Notes under the pieces: generated by a model
What the model was told of the DNA's origin: nothing
Seen by the model: the letters and a program-made list of their open reading frames with translations, nothing else
Databases searched by the model: none
Made by a program: the position numbers and the translations under genes
Source of the DNA: an uncultured Eubacterium sp.
GTDB lineage: Bacteria > Bacillota > Clostridia > Lachnospirales > Lachnospiraceae
Direction: 5' to 3'
Length of the DNA stretch: 64,000 nt
Assembly: GCA_934316845.1 (NCBI GenBank)
Contig: CAKRDZ010000006.1
Location: 37,350 to 101,349 of the forward strand
Part shown: one piece after another, positions 53,456 to 61,992 of the stretch
How the letters are laid out: each line of letters begins with the position of its first letter
Position numbering within the stretch: position 1 is the stretch's first letter

Positions 53456-54396
53456 ATTGTTTATGCTGTGGGAAACCATTGAGAACAGAAAATGAAACCG
53501 GGTGGCATAAGGCGTGCATCAAACGATTTTTTATGACAGAGACACTTCCGGAAATTGACATAGATGAGCAGGTATTAACACAACTTGCAACGGAGAGTAT
53601 TCAAAAGGGATATACCGTTCCCGGAGTGCAGAAAAAAATGTCACTGCACTTGTTTTCACAGACTAAAAAGCCAAGACTGACATTGATCAATTACCCAAGC
53701 GGCTATATTTTGAAACCGCAGGTAGAGGAGTTTGATTCCCTGCCGGAGGCAGAACAGCTCGTAATGACGATGGCCGATTCCATTGGAATTTCCACCGTTC
53801 CTCATGCCTTGATGAAAGGAAAAGGACAATTTGCGTATATCACCAAAAGAGTGGATCGAATATTTGAGAAAAATGATGTGAAAATGCTGGCAATGGAGGA
53901 TTTCTGCCAATTGGATCTCAGACTTACGCAGGATAAATACCGGGGTTCTTATGAACGCTGTGCAAAGATAATCAGTAAATATTCAAGCCGGAAAGGACTG
54001 GATATGACGGAATTGTATTTGCGGTTGCTCTTTTCCTTTGTAGTCGGAAATTCAGATATGCATCTTAAAAATTTTTCTCTGATAGAGACCGGAGAAGGAA
54101 GTGGAAAATATGTACTTTCGCCGGCATATGATCTGCTCCCGGTTAATGTTGTTATGCCGGAAGATAAGGAGCAGTTTGCGCTTGCCCTGAATGGAAAAAA
54201 GATGAATTTGCGGCGGAAAGATTTTATGGTCTTTGCCGATGAATGTGGGATCAGCCGGGCATCTGCGGAGAAAATGATAGGATTGATCGTTAAGAAAAAA
54301 GAAGTATTGATATCTATGTGCAGGGCGTCTTTTTTACCGGAGTATATGCAGGAAAGACTTTGTACGCTTATAAACGACCGAATGAATTTGTTTTAG
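53452..54396 (+). CDS. HipT-like serine/threonine kinase toxin
   Basis: A 314-residue HipA-family kinase lacking the N-subdomain. It opens with a short zinc-finger-like stretch (CLCCGKPL...WHKAC), then the glycine-rich region VPGVQKK (56-62), ATP-site Lys88 in YILKPQ, catalytic GNSDMHLKN (199-207; Asp202) and SPAYDLL with metal Asp227. All kinase residues are present. HipT/HipA toxins phosphorylate aminoacyl-tRNA synthetases and cause growth arrest; the target here is unknown. Start overlaps the HipS stop (ATGA). Confidence 0.85.
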   Translation: MNCLCCGKPLRTENETGWHKACIKRFFMTETLPEIDIDEQVLTQLATESIQKGYTVPGVQKKMSLHLFSQTKKPRLTLINYPSGYILKPQVEEFDSLPEAEQLVMTMADSIGISTVPHALMKGKGQFAYITKRVDRIFEKNDVKMLAMEDFCQLDLRLTQDKYRGSYERCAKIISKYSSRKGLDMTELYLRLLFSFVVGNSDMHLKNFSLIETGEGSGKYVLSPAYDLLPVNVVMPEDKEQFALALNGKKMNLRRKDFMVFADECGISRASAEKMIGLIVKKKEVLISMCRASFLPEYMQERLCTLINDRMNLF

Positions 54397-54409
54397 AAAG
54401 GAAAACGAT

Positions 54410-54636
54410 ATGAACATATTAAAAAACAAACTGTTTTTGCAGGAATTTTGCTCGCGCTGGGGCTGATTTATTTTATCGGAACAAGGACGGGCAGAAAGAA
54501 AGTGATCGTTTCCGGTATTATATTTGTCTTGTGCTGCATTTTGGGGTATTCCGATTCTTTTGCTTTCTGGCAGAACGATCTTACTTACGAAGGAGAATCC
54601 ATCTATAATTATCTTCAGGTGTCCGAAAATTTATGA
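54410..54636 (+). pseudogene. small membrane protein gene with a frameshift in an A-run
   Basis: An ATG at 54410 with AGAAAGGA upstream enters a frame that stops after 18 codons. Moving frame at the A6 run (54421-54426) gives a continuous ~75-residue product: two hydrophobic stretches (VFAGILLALGLIYFIG and VIVSGIIFVLCCILGY) and a polar tail ending at 54636. One missing A explains the break. The tail (NDLTYEGESIYNYLQV) recalls the N-terminal region of LTA-synthase-like proteins, so this may be a remnant of a longer gene. Coordinates past 54636 hold no gene up to ychF. Confidence 0.55.
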
Positions 54637-54695
54637 AAGGGAAGGCATCCAGGGACTTTTGGAAGAATTGTAAGGTGTGGCACCTTTGTTCTTTG

Positions 54696-54724
54696 TGGAC
54701 AAAGACGAGCAGATGTGTTATAAT
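54696..54724 (+). promoter_or_regulatory. promoter of ychF
   Basis: TGGACA (54696-54701), 17 bases, TATAAT (54719-54724) within GTGTTATAAT, the same decamer as at the ssb-like promoter. Confidence 0.8.
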
Positions 54725-54727
54725 GAA

Positions 54728-54826
54728 GCATGCTGAGGCATGCGCAGGTCATCAAGCTTCGCTTGGTGACAAAATATAATGAGGCATGCGCAGGTCATCA
54801 AGCTTCGCTTGGTGACAAAATATAAT
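54728..54826 (+). repeat. structured leader of ychF with a 46-bp tandem duplication
   Basis: Hairpin GCATGC-TGAG-GCATGC (54728-54743), then GCAGGTCATC and hairpin TCATCAAGC-TTC-GCTTGGTGA (54749-54769). The 46 bases 54735-54780 are repeated exactly at 54781-54826, copying half of the first hairpin, the decamer, the second hairpin and a downstream TATAAT. The layout matches the leader of the ssb-like gene at 33352-33393. Confidence 0.85.
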
Positions 54827-54869
54827 GAAATGCAAATAAAGGTTTAAGGAAGAAAGGAAAGTATAGAAA

Positions 54870-55967
54870 ATGAAACTCGGAATCGTTGGACTTCCCAACG
54901 TGGGAAAAAGTACGTTATTTAATTCATTGACAAAGGCAGGAGCAGAATCGGCAAACTATCCGTTTTGTACGATTGACCCGAATGTAGGCGTTGTACCGGT
55001 GCCGGATGAGAGACTGGATGTGCTGGCAGAGATGAATCATTCTGCAAAAGTAGTGCCGGCTGTCATTGAATTTGTAGATATTGCCGGTTTGGTAAAAGGA
55101 GCTTCCAAAGGAGAAGGACTTGGTAACCAGTTTTTGTCAAATATCCGTGAGGTAGATGCTATCGTGCATGTGGTACGCTGCTTTGAAGATACCAATATTG
55201 TGCATGTAGATGGAAGCATTGATCCGCTTCGTGATATCGAGACGATCAATCTGGAACTGATCTTTTCAGATATTGAAATTCTGGAGCGCCGTCTGGCAAA
55301 GAGCATCAAGGCAGCAAGAGCCGATAAAAAGCTGGCAGCAGAAGTGGATATGCTGGAGCGTTTAAAAGCATTTTTGGAAGAGGGACATCTTGCGAAGAAT
55401 TTTGAACTGCAGAGCGAAGAGGAAGAAGCCTGGTTTAAGGAGTACAATCTTCTCACGGCAAAACCGGTTATCTATGCGGCAAATGTTGCAGAAGACGATC
55501 TTGCAGATGATGGTGCGACGAATGAATATGTGGAAAAAGTCCGTCAGTTTGCGGCAGATGAAAATTCAGAAGTATTTGTTATCTGTGCGCAGATCGAGCA
55601 GGAGATTGCAGAACTGGATGACGAAGAAAAGAAAATGTTTTTGGAAGATCTTGGAATTGCAGAATCCGGATTGGAAAAATTGATCAAAGCAAGTTATAAA
55701 CTGCTTGGTCTTATCAGTTATATCACGAGTGGCGAGATGGAAACCAAAGCATGGACGATCACGAAAGGAACCAAAGCTCCACAGGCGGCCGGAAAGATAC
55801 ATACGGATTTCGAACGTGGATTTATCCGTGCAGAAGTTGTCAGCTATGATCATCTGGTGGAAAATAATGGTTATAACGGAGCTAAAGAAAAAGGGCTTGT
55901 CCGTTCCGAAGGAAAAGAATATGTGGTGCAGGACGGCGACGTCGTACTGTTCCGATTTAACGTATAA
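54870..55967 (+). CDS. ychF: redox-regulated ATPase YchF (Obg family)
   Basis: A 365-residue Obg-family P-loop protein: GLPNVGKST at the N-terminus, DIAGLVKGASKGEGLGN switch II, and NVAE in place of the GTPase NKxD, which explains ATP preference. A coiled-coil and C-terminal TGS domain (DFERGFIRAEV) complete it. Associates with ribosomes and stress responses. Full length. Confidence 0.95.
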   Translation: MKLGIVGLPNVGKSTLFNSLTKAGAESANYPFCTIDPNVGVVPVPDERLDVLAEMNHSAKVVPAVIEFVDIAGLVKGASKGEGLGNQFLSNIREVDAIVHVVRCFEDTNIVHVDGSIDPLRDIETINLELIFSDIEILERRLAKSIKAARADKKLAAEVDMLERLKAFLEEGHLAKNFELQSEEEEAWFKEYNLLTAKPVIYAANVAEDDLADDGATNEYVEKVRQFAADENSEVFVICAQIEQEIAELDDEEKKMFLEDLGIAESGLEKLIKASYKLLGLISYITSGEMETKAWTITKGTKAPQAAGKIHTDFERGFIRAEVVSYDHLVENNGYNGAKEKGLVRSEGKEYVVQDGDVVLFRFNV

Positions 55968-55974
55968 TGAAGCA

Positions 55975-56015
55975 GGCAGTCCCAGAAGATTCCGTGGAGT
56001 TTTCTGGGACTTGCC
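55975..56015 (+). other. strong hairpin between ychF and lgt
   Basis: GGCAGTCCCAGAA (55975-55987) pairs with TTCTGGGACTTGCC (56002-56015) with a single bulge. No T-run follows, so a terminator is doubtful; an mRNA-end or processing role is possible. Confidence 0.55.
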
Positions 56016-56053
56016 AGTATGACGCGGAACAATATCCGCAGAAAGGATAGAGT

Positions 56054-56917
56054 ATGAATTCAGCAGAAATTGCATTCCCTAATATCGGAATATACATTCC
56101 GCATCTACCGAAAGGGATTACCATCGGAGGATTTACGATTGCATTTTACGGTATGATCATTGCGGTGGGAATGTTGTCCGGACTTTGGCTTGCCTGTCAT
56201 CAGGCACAGAGAACGGGGCAGAAAAAAGAAGTATATACAGATTTTGCCATTTATGCGATCGTTTTTTCGCTGATTGGTGCGAGACTGTATTATGTGGCAT
56301 TCAGTTGGGAAAATTATAAAAATGATCTGCTTCAGATTTTTAATACGCGTGGCGGGGGGATGGCAATTTATGGAGCCGTGATCGCAGCAGTATTAACGGC
56401 AATCATATACTGTAAAGTAAAAAAATACAAGTTCTTTCTGCTTGCGGATACTGCGGTAGGTGGACTTGTGCTTGGTCAGATTATCGGACGTTATGGAAAC
56501 TTCTTTAACCGGGAGGCTTTTGGAGAATATACCAATAGTTTGTTTGCCATGCGTCTGAGAGTGGATCAGGTAAATCCGGCAAATATCACGGAATTGATGA
56601 AAAGCCATATGACAACGGTGGATGGTGTGCAGTATATTCAGGTACATCCAACGTTTTTATATGAATCCCTTTGGAATGTTCTGGTTCTCGTATTAATCCT
56701 TGTATTTACGACGAAAAAGAAATTTGATGGAGAGATATTTTTGCTTTATCTCGTGGGTTATGCGCTTGGACGTGTGTGGATCGAAGGACTACGCACGGAT
56801 CAATTACAGATTGGAAGTACCGGAATCGCAGTTTCTCAGGTGCTTTCTGGTGCCATTGTGCTTGTCGGTATTGTGATATGGATCTGCGTGAGAGTAAGAC
56901 AAAAGAAAACAAAGTAA
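56054..56917 (+). CDS. lgt: prolipoprotein diacylglyceryl transferase
   Basis: A 287-residue membrane enzyme with about seven spans that adds diacylglycerol to lipobox cysteines. Signature GRYGNFFNREAFGEY (about 138-152) carries the essential Arg/Asn/Glu; HPTFLYES and the C-terminal LGRVWIEGLRTD are also conserved. Confidence 0.94.
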   Translation: MNSAEIAFPNIGIYIPHLPKGITIGGFTIAFYGMIIAVGMLSGLWLACHQAQRTGQKKEVYTDFAIYAIVFSLIGARLYYVAFSWENYKNDLLQIFNTRGGGMAIYGAVIAAVLTAIIYCKVKKYKFFLLADTAVGGLVLGQIIGRYGNFFNREAFGEYTNSLFAMRLRVDQVNPANITELMKSHMTTVDGVQYIQVHPTFLYESLWNVLVLVLILVFTTKKKFDGEIFLLYLVGYALGRVWIEGLRTDQLQIGSTGIAVSQVLSGAIVLVGIVIWICVRVRQKKTK

Positions 56918-56939
56918 AAAGGAAAAGAGGATCCGTTAT

Positions 56940-57503
56940 ATGCAAAAGAGAACCCTTTTGGTAATAGAAGACAATGAAATTAATAAAGAGTTTTTGGTCA
57001 GCAGTTTAGCAGAAAAATATCATATTCTCTCCGCAGAGAACGGACAGGCCGGACTGGAGCTTCTTAACAAAAGGGTAGAAGAGATCTCTGCCATTTTGCT
57101 GGATATCCAGATACCGTTTTGGAGGCGATGAATTTGTGGTTTTGTCTTTTGATGAAAGTGAAGAATGTTTTCATACGAAACTACGTTTAATCAGGAACTG
57201 TTAAAATTATACAAGTGTAAAAATGAAGAGGAATTTTTGAAACTTACCGGAAATTCCTTCAAAGGAATGGTTTACCCGGAGGATCTGGATATTGTCGAGT
57301 GTGATATATCGAACCAGATTAAGCAGGAAAGAGATATAGACCGCGTCAAATACAGGATAATATGTAAAGATGGAACGGTAAAAAGGGTTCTTGATTATGG
57401 ACGTTTTGTGCATACAGAACGGTATGGAAATGTGTATTATGTATTTATGAATGATATCACGGAAGAGGATTCATATAATGAAAAAAAGCAAGTTGAAAAT
57501 TGA
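56940..57503 (+). pseudogene. scrambled receiver / GGDEF / PAS remnant
   Basis: Frame 1 (56940-57131) encodes the first ~58 residues of a response-regulator receiver (VIEDNEINKEF, acid pocket; LLDIQIP phospho-Asp region). In another frame, from about 57110, YRFGGDEFVVLSFDES is an intact GGDEF motif that runs ~30 residues to a stop. A third frame, from ATG 57165 to 57503, reads a PAS-type domain (MVYPEDLDIVE, YRIICKDGTVKRVLDYGRFV). The middle of each domain is missing, so two or more deletions joined pieces of a larger cyclic-di-GMP signalling gene. It is probably non-functional. Confidence 0.75.
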
Positions 57504-58368
57504 AAAATTGATATTAAGGCTATCGTTTATTGGCAGTATTTTGTTTGTGCTTTCCGAGGGGCTCATGGCGTGGATCACACATTCGCACTCGCTGTTGACA
57601 GACTGTCTGTTTGACGCGGCAGATCTGGTTATGATCGGTCCCTTTTTGGTACTCATACCGCTGCTTTATACGCCGGTTACGGAAAAACATCCGTATGGAT
57701 ATTCGCAGGTAGAGTCGTTGTTTCTGCTTGTGAAATACAGTGTATTGTTAGCGCTGACCTGTAATTTGCTGATAGAAAATGTAAAACTGTTATTTCAGGG
57801 CGGGCATGATGTGGACGCAGGAAGTATCGCGGTATTTGAATTTCTGGTGTGTCTCGGATGTGCCGCAATGTATCTGCTCCTGAGTCATTACAGTAAAAAA
57901 TATGAGTCCGATACGATCAAGGCGGAATTGTATATGTGGAAACTGGACATTGTAAGCAGTATGGGGGTTGCGGCTGCTTTTGCCGTTCAGACCATATTGG
58001 TTCAGACACAATGGAAGTTTCTGGTTCCTTATATCGATCCGGCGGTTGCGGCTATCATGGCTCTGTTTTTAATCAAAGAGCCGGTCAAAGTCATTTTCCA
58101 GAGCATCCGTAATCTGGTGCTTTTTGCCCCTGAACAGGAAGTGTTTGACCAGATTTATGCCATTGTAAATAAACATATGCAGGAGTATCCCTATGAAGTG
58201 ACTTTTTTAGATGTGATCCAGACGGGGCGAAAACTCTGGGTAGAGGTGTACATAGGAAATCAGACAGACGTCATTCATATCAGTATCCTGCATCGGGTAA
58301 GGGATGAGATAAAGCAGGAACTGCGGCATAAATACGATCAGGTGTACATAGAAATCATTCCAGATTAG
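57478..58368 (+). CDS. cation diffusion facilitator-type transporter
   Basis: A 296-residue membrane protein: six spans, with Asp residues of the CDF metal site in LLTDCLFDAADL (span 2) and YMWKLDIVSSMG (span 5; the first metal residue is Lys-Leu-Asp here), and a cytosolic C-terminal domain. Family members export Zn/Mn/Fe. I chose the ATG at 57478, preceded by GAAGAGG, which overlaps the PAS remnant's end. Confidence 0.82.
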   Translation: MKKSKLKIEKLILRLSFIGSILFVLSEGLMAWITHSHSLLTDCLFDAADLVMIGPFLVLIPLLYTPVTEKHPYGYSQVESLFLLVKYSVLLALTCNLLIENVKLLFQGGHDVDAGSIAVFEFLVCLGCAAMYLLLSHYSKKYESDTIKAELYMWKLDIVSSMGVAAAFAVQTILVQTQWKFLVPYIDPAVAAIMALFLIKEPVKVIFQSIRNLVLFAPEQEVFDQIYAIVNKHMQEYPYEVTFLDVIQTGRKLWVEVYIGNQTDVIHISILHRVRDEIKQELRHKYDQVYIEIIPD

Positions 58369-58402
58369 AAAACTTTATGGGGATTTCGCGGGAATATGAA
58401 AT

Positions 58403-58457
58403 ACAACGAACGGGGATTTGCGTAGAAATTGTGTTTACATAAGCGGGGATTTGCGTT
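58403..58457 (+). repeat. 55-bp direct repeat, left copy, with promoter
   Basis: Matches 60718-60772 at 51 of 55 positions. Internally CGGGGATTTGCGT occurs twice. The left copy contains -35 TTTACA (58434-58439), and TATACT (58457-58462) lies 17 bases on, so the second internal repeat forms the spacer of a promoter for the DUF4143 gene; an operator role is likely. A degenerate third unit lies near 58378. Confidence 0.85.
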
Positions 58458-58485
58458 ATACTGTTTTCAAAGAGGTGAAATTATT

Positions 58486-59826
58486 ATGAGTAAACCGGTA
58501 TTTAAAAGGAAAATATATGATACGATATTGGAATGGAAAGAGAAACGCAGTGAAAAATATGCTCTTTTAATCAAGGGAGCCAGACGAGTTGGAAAGTCTA
58601 CGATTGCAGAAGAGTTTGCAAAAAATGAGTTTAAATCCTATATATTGATTGATTTTGCACACACCAGTAAGGAAATTATTGGATTGTTTGATGATATGTA
58701 CAATTTAGATTTTTTCTTTTTACAGCTGCAACAGTTTACGGGGATTCGGTTGTACGAAAAAGAGTCTGTAATCATATTTGATGAGGTGCAATTGTTTCCA
58801 AAGGCCAGACAGGCAATTAAGTATCTTGTGGCCGATGGAAGATACAAGTATATAGAGACAGGATCTTTATTGTCGATAAAAAAGAATACGAAGGATATAT
58901 TGATTCCTAGTGAGGAACATAAGATATCCATGTACCCTATGGATTTTGAAGAGTTTTTATGGGCAATTGGCGATGAGATGACAGCAGATACGATTCAACT
59001 GCTTTTAAAAAGCAAAAAACCGGCTGGAAATGCAATGCATAGAAACCTTATGCGGATTTTTCGATTGTATATGCTTGTTGGAGGAATGCCACAGGCGATA
59101 GAAACCTATCTGGAGCAAAATAATCTGCAGGCAGTTGATGAGGTTAAAAGAGAAATTGTTGATCTGTACGAGGAAGATTTTGTTAAGGTGGATGGAACCG
59201 GGCTTGCAGGAGATATATACGATGCAATTCCGGCAAATCTCAGCAGCAATGCGTCAAGATATGTTTTGTCGAATGCGAGGGAAGGAACGAGAGCCGAACA
59301 AGTACGTGAATTGATACCCGATATGCTTAGTTCGTATACTGTAAATATTGCGTATCACGCCAATAACCCGGGCGTGGGAATGGCGCTTGAGAAAGATGCA
59401 GGGCGCTATAAATTATTTTTATCCGATGTCGGTTTGTTTGTGACTCTTGTTTTTAAGGATAAAAATTATACGGAAAATGTGATATACAACAAGCTGCTTT
59501 CAGACAAACTTGATACGAATTTAGGCTATGTATATGAAAACGTTGTGGCACAAATGTTAATGGCGAAAGGAAATAATCTGTTTTATTATACCATGGAGAG
59601 TGAAACCTCAAATCATTTGTATGAGATAGATTTTTTGATCTCGTCCGGGGACAAAATATGTCCGATTGAAGTGAAGTCCGGCAATTATAGAACTCATAAA
59701 TCATTGGATGTATTTGGCGATAAATTCAGCAGCCGTATAAGGGATAAATACGTTGTTCATACCAAAGATTATAAGTGGGAGAATGGCATTCATTATATTC
59801 CTGTATATATGGTGCCATTTTTGTAA
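58486..59826 (+). CDS. AAA ATPase with DUF4143 domain
   Basis: A 446-residue protein: Walker A GARRVGKST (31-39), Walker B VIIFDEVQLF, then a helical DUF4143 region and a C-terminal nuclease-like fold (YEIDFLIS...PIEVKSG, resembling the PD-(D/E)xK core). The family is widespread and mobile in Firmicutes and its function is not established. The ATG at 58486 follows GAGGTG. It is flanked upstream by a 55-bp repeat whose twin lies after the next gene. Confidence 0.87.
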   Translation: MSKPVFKRKIYDTILEWKEKRSEKYALLIKGARRVGKSTIAEEFAKNEFKSYILIDFAHTSKEIIGLFDDMYNLDFFFLQLQQFTGIRLYEKESVIIFDEVQLFPKARQAIKYLVADGRYKYIETGSLLSIKKNTKDILIPSEEHKISMYPMDFEEFLWAIGDEMTADTIQLLLKSKKPAGNAMHRNLMRIFRLYMLVGGMPQAIETYLEQNNLQAVDEVKREIVDLYEEDFVKVDGTGLAGDIYDAIPANLSSNASRYVLSNAREGTRAEQVRELIPDMLSSYTVNIAYHANNPGVGMALEKDAGRYKLFLSDVGLFVTLVFKDKNYTENVIYNKLLSDKLDTNLGYVYENVVAQMLMAKGNNLFYYTMESETSNHLYEIDFLISSGDKICPIEVKSGNYRTHKSLDVFGDKFSSRIRDKYVVHTKDYKWENGIHYIPVYMVPFL

Positions 59827-59846
59827 ACCAATCAAGGGGGATACAA

Positions 59847-60740
59847 GTGAACAAAATAAAATTTATTGCGAATAAAGATACTAATTATATATTTCATATG
59901 TTGTCCGTCGCAAAATGTGGGTATGACAATGCTTATGGTGAGTACTACCGCCCGCGGTATCTGGAAAAGGATTTAACGGTTCTTAAAAGCAATGAGAGTT
60001 TGCTTACCGTCTCCGGCGGAGAACATTGTGGAGCACTGTATGCTTTAATGGTGTCGGAGCCGGCGTGTGCAGAAGTGTCTGCAAAAGAATACTATTATTC
60101 GCTAATAGATTTTGAAAAGAAAGTGATCAATGGAAATGTGCCGCACACTATAGATCCGGTAAATATTCAATATGCGGAAAGTATTATTTGCATTGCAGAA
60201 ATTATGGGAAAGTACTATGATGATTATGTCGAAAATATATGGCAGGATGAAAAAAACAAAATTGAAAATTACATCCCCCAATTACGGACTGCTTTTGAAA
60301 ACGTGCAGTTTACAGATAAGGCTGAAAAATGGCTTGGCTGTCAGCTGCCAAGTGAGCTGTTCACGGTAACGTTTGTAACGTCTGTAGAGGGTGGAGCAGA
60401 AGCAATTGACATTTCTCAAAGTCAGGATGTCTTTGGGATTGAAAGAGAGTATGAGGATGCATTTTACTTTATTGGTCATGAATTTATTATTTATCTGTTG
60501 ATGAATGTTTTAGCCAATGAAAATGCATTTAAAACATTAGATACCTGGGAAGCGACGGAAGGACTTGCCGAATACTATTTGAAAAAGATAATGGGAAACA
60601 TACGATTTAAAGAACATCGGAAGTATGTTGAATATTATGAAAAATGTGAAAAGAAAATGCCGTCGTCTCCTGTTGAACTATATCGGCAGGCGCTAAAGGA
60701 TGCTGCCATTTTGGAACACAACGAACGGGGATTTGCGTAG
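59847..60740 (+). CDS. unrecognised protein with a GHEF motif
   Basis: A 297-residue soluble protein I do not recognise. Start is GTG at 59847 after AAGGGGG. Near residue 210 it has FYFIGHEFIIYLL followed ~20 residues later by WEATEGLAEYYL, a spacing like gluzincin-type peptidases (H-E ... E), but the canonical HExxH second His is missing. The last ~8 codons and the stop lie inside the right 55-bp repeat, so the C-terminus may have been created by the repeat. Twenty bases after the DUF4143 gene, so probably co-transcribed. Confidence 0.6.
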   Translation: MNKIKFIANKDTNYIFHMLSVAKCGYDNAYGEYYRPRYLEKDLTVLKSNESLLTVSGGEHCGALYALMVSEPACAEVSAKEYYYSLIDFEKKVINGNVPHTIDPVNIQYAESIICIAEIMGKYYDDYVENIWQDEKNKIENYIPQLRTAFENVQFTDKAEKWLGCQLPSELFTVTFVTSVEGGAEAIDISQSQDVFGIEREYEDAFYFIGHEFIIYLLMNVLANENAFKTLDTWEATEGLAEYYLKKIMGNIRFKEHRKYVEYYEKCEKKMPSSPVELYRQALKDAAILEHNERGFA

Positions 60741-60772
60741 GATTTGCGTTTACATAAACGGGGATTTGCGTT
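60718..60772 (+). repeat. 55-bp direct repeat, right copy
   Basis: Twin of 58403-58457, 2315 bases away. It encodes the end of the preceding gene and lies just before the ASCH gene's ribosome site. It keeps TTTACA but has no -10 box at the matching place. Confidence 0.85.
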
Positions 60773-60786
60773 GACGGAGGTAGAAC

Positions 60787-61173
60787 ATGAAAGCAATTAC
60801 AATAAAACAGCCTTTTGCCTCATTGATTGCAGCAGGGCTGAAAGAATATGAGTTTAGAACTTGGAAAACAAAATACAGAGGTGAAATTCTTATCCACGCC
60901 GGCAAGGGTGTAGACAAAAAGGCAATGAAAAAATTTGAACATCTGAATCTGGAATATCCAAGCGGCTGTATTATTGCAAAGGTTACCTTGTCTGACTGTA
61001 TAAAAGTGGACGATGAATTAAGGAAGGAATTAAGTGAAAGAAATGCGGAGATATATTCCAGCATTATCAAGCATACAGAATGGGAAGGGTATGGATTTAA
61101 ACTGGAAAATATAGTAAAAACCGAACCGATACCGGCAAAAGGCAAACTTAGTATCTGGGAATTTGATATGTGA
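60787..61173 (+). CDS. ASCH domain protein
   Basis: A 128-residue protein whose N-terminus (MKAITIKQPFASLIAAGLKEYEF plus KYRGEILIHAG) is the ASCH fold: a beta-barrel related to PUA domains, thought to bind RNA or modified nucleosides. Some ASCH proteins hydrolyse N4-acetylcytidine. ATG follows GGAGGTAG. First of three adjacent nucleotide-handling genes. Confidence 0.87.
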   Translation: MKAITIKQPFASLIAAGLKEYEFRTWKTKYRGEILIHAGKGVDKKAMKKFEHLNLEYPSGCIIAKVTLSDCIKVDDELRKELSERNAEIYSSIIKHTEWEGYGFKLENIVKTEPIPAKGKLSIWEFDM

Positions 61174-61188
61174 ATGGAGGAACAGAAA

Positions 61189-61524
61189 ATGAAAGTAAAT
61201 GAGTATCAAAAACTGGCAATGACAACACTCAATCCTGCGCTCGATAAAAAGGATGTTTTGATCAACAGTGTTATGGGATTATGTGGAGAGTCCGGAGAGG
61301 CGATTGACATTGTAAAAAAATGGATGGCGCAGGGGCATGAACTGGATAGAGAGCATTTGGTAAAAGAACTTGGCGATATTGCATGGTATCTGGCAGAAGC
61401 AGCTACCGCATTAGATATTCCACTGGAAGATGTTTTTCAGGGTAACATCGATAAATTAAAAAGCAGATATCCCGAGGGATTTGAGACACAAAAGTCATTG
61501 AAGCGGGAAGAGGAAGATAAATAG
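61189..61524 (+). CDS. MazG-like nucleotide pyrophosphohydrolase
   Basis: A 111-residue all-alpha NTP pyrophosphohydrolase: metal-binding GESGEAIDIVKK and KELGDIAWYLAEAA match the ExxE...ExxD pattern of MazG-like proteins. These clear damaged or excess NTPs. The ATG at 61189 has GGAGGA seven bases upstream, preferred to the ATG at 61174. Confidence 0.85.
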   Translation: MKVNEYQKLAMTTLNPALDKKDVLINSVMGLCGESGEAIDIVKKWMAQGHELDREHLVKELGDIAWYLAEAATALDIPLEDVFQGNIDKLKSRYPEGFETQKSLKREEEDK

Positions 61525-61539
61525 GGAAGGGTGATATAT

Positions 61540-61992
61540 ATGCCTAGAACAGAAATCGTTACATTAACGAATATGTGTATGATTTATGATGGAAATAAGG
61601 TTTTGGTACAGAATAAAGTTGATGATACTTATTCAGGAATAACTTTTCCGGGGGGACATGTTGAAAAGGGGGAATCGTTTACGGATGCGGTGATTCGTGA
61701 GGTGTTTGAAGAAACTGGGTTGAAGATATCTTCGCCTGTGTTATGTGGGATAAAGGATTGGTTGAGGGATGATGGATCACGCTATGTTGTTTTGTTTTAC
61801 AAAACAAATCACTTTGAAGGAGAATTATCTTCATCGATGGAAGGTGACGTCTATTGGATGGAATTAGACGAAATGCAAGGAAAAGAACTGGCGCAAGGAA
61901 TGGATAAAATGTTGAAAGTTTTTCTGGATGAAAATATCAGTGAATATTATTTTTATAAAGAAAATGACAAGTGGATTGATATACTGAAATAG
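61540..61992 (+). CDS. NUDIX hydrolase, 8-oxo-dGTPase-like
   Basis: A 150-residue NUDIX enzyme; the box runs from GGHVEKGESF to REVFEETGL. Closest in style to MutT/YtkD-type 8-oxo-(d)GTP diphosphatases, but substrate cannot be told. The ATG at 61540 lies nine bases after GGGAAGGG; an in-frame GTG at 61531 is too close. After it, 61993-62140 is AT-rich and I see no gene there. Confidence 0.85.
   Translation: MPRTEIVTLTNMCMIYDGNKVLVQNKVDDTYSGITFPGGHVEKGESFTDAVIREVFEETGLKISSPVLCGIKDWLRDDGSRYVVLFYKTNHFEGELSSSMEGDVYWMELDEMQGKELAQGMDKMLKVFLDENISEYYFYKENDKWIDILK

Noticed and set aside
55975..56015. Terminator after ychF
   Set aside because: The hairpin is strong but no T-run follows, so it is listed only as a hairpin.
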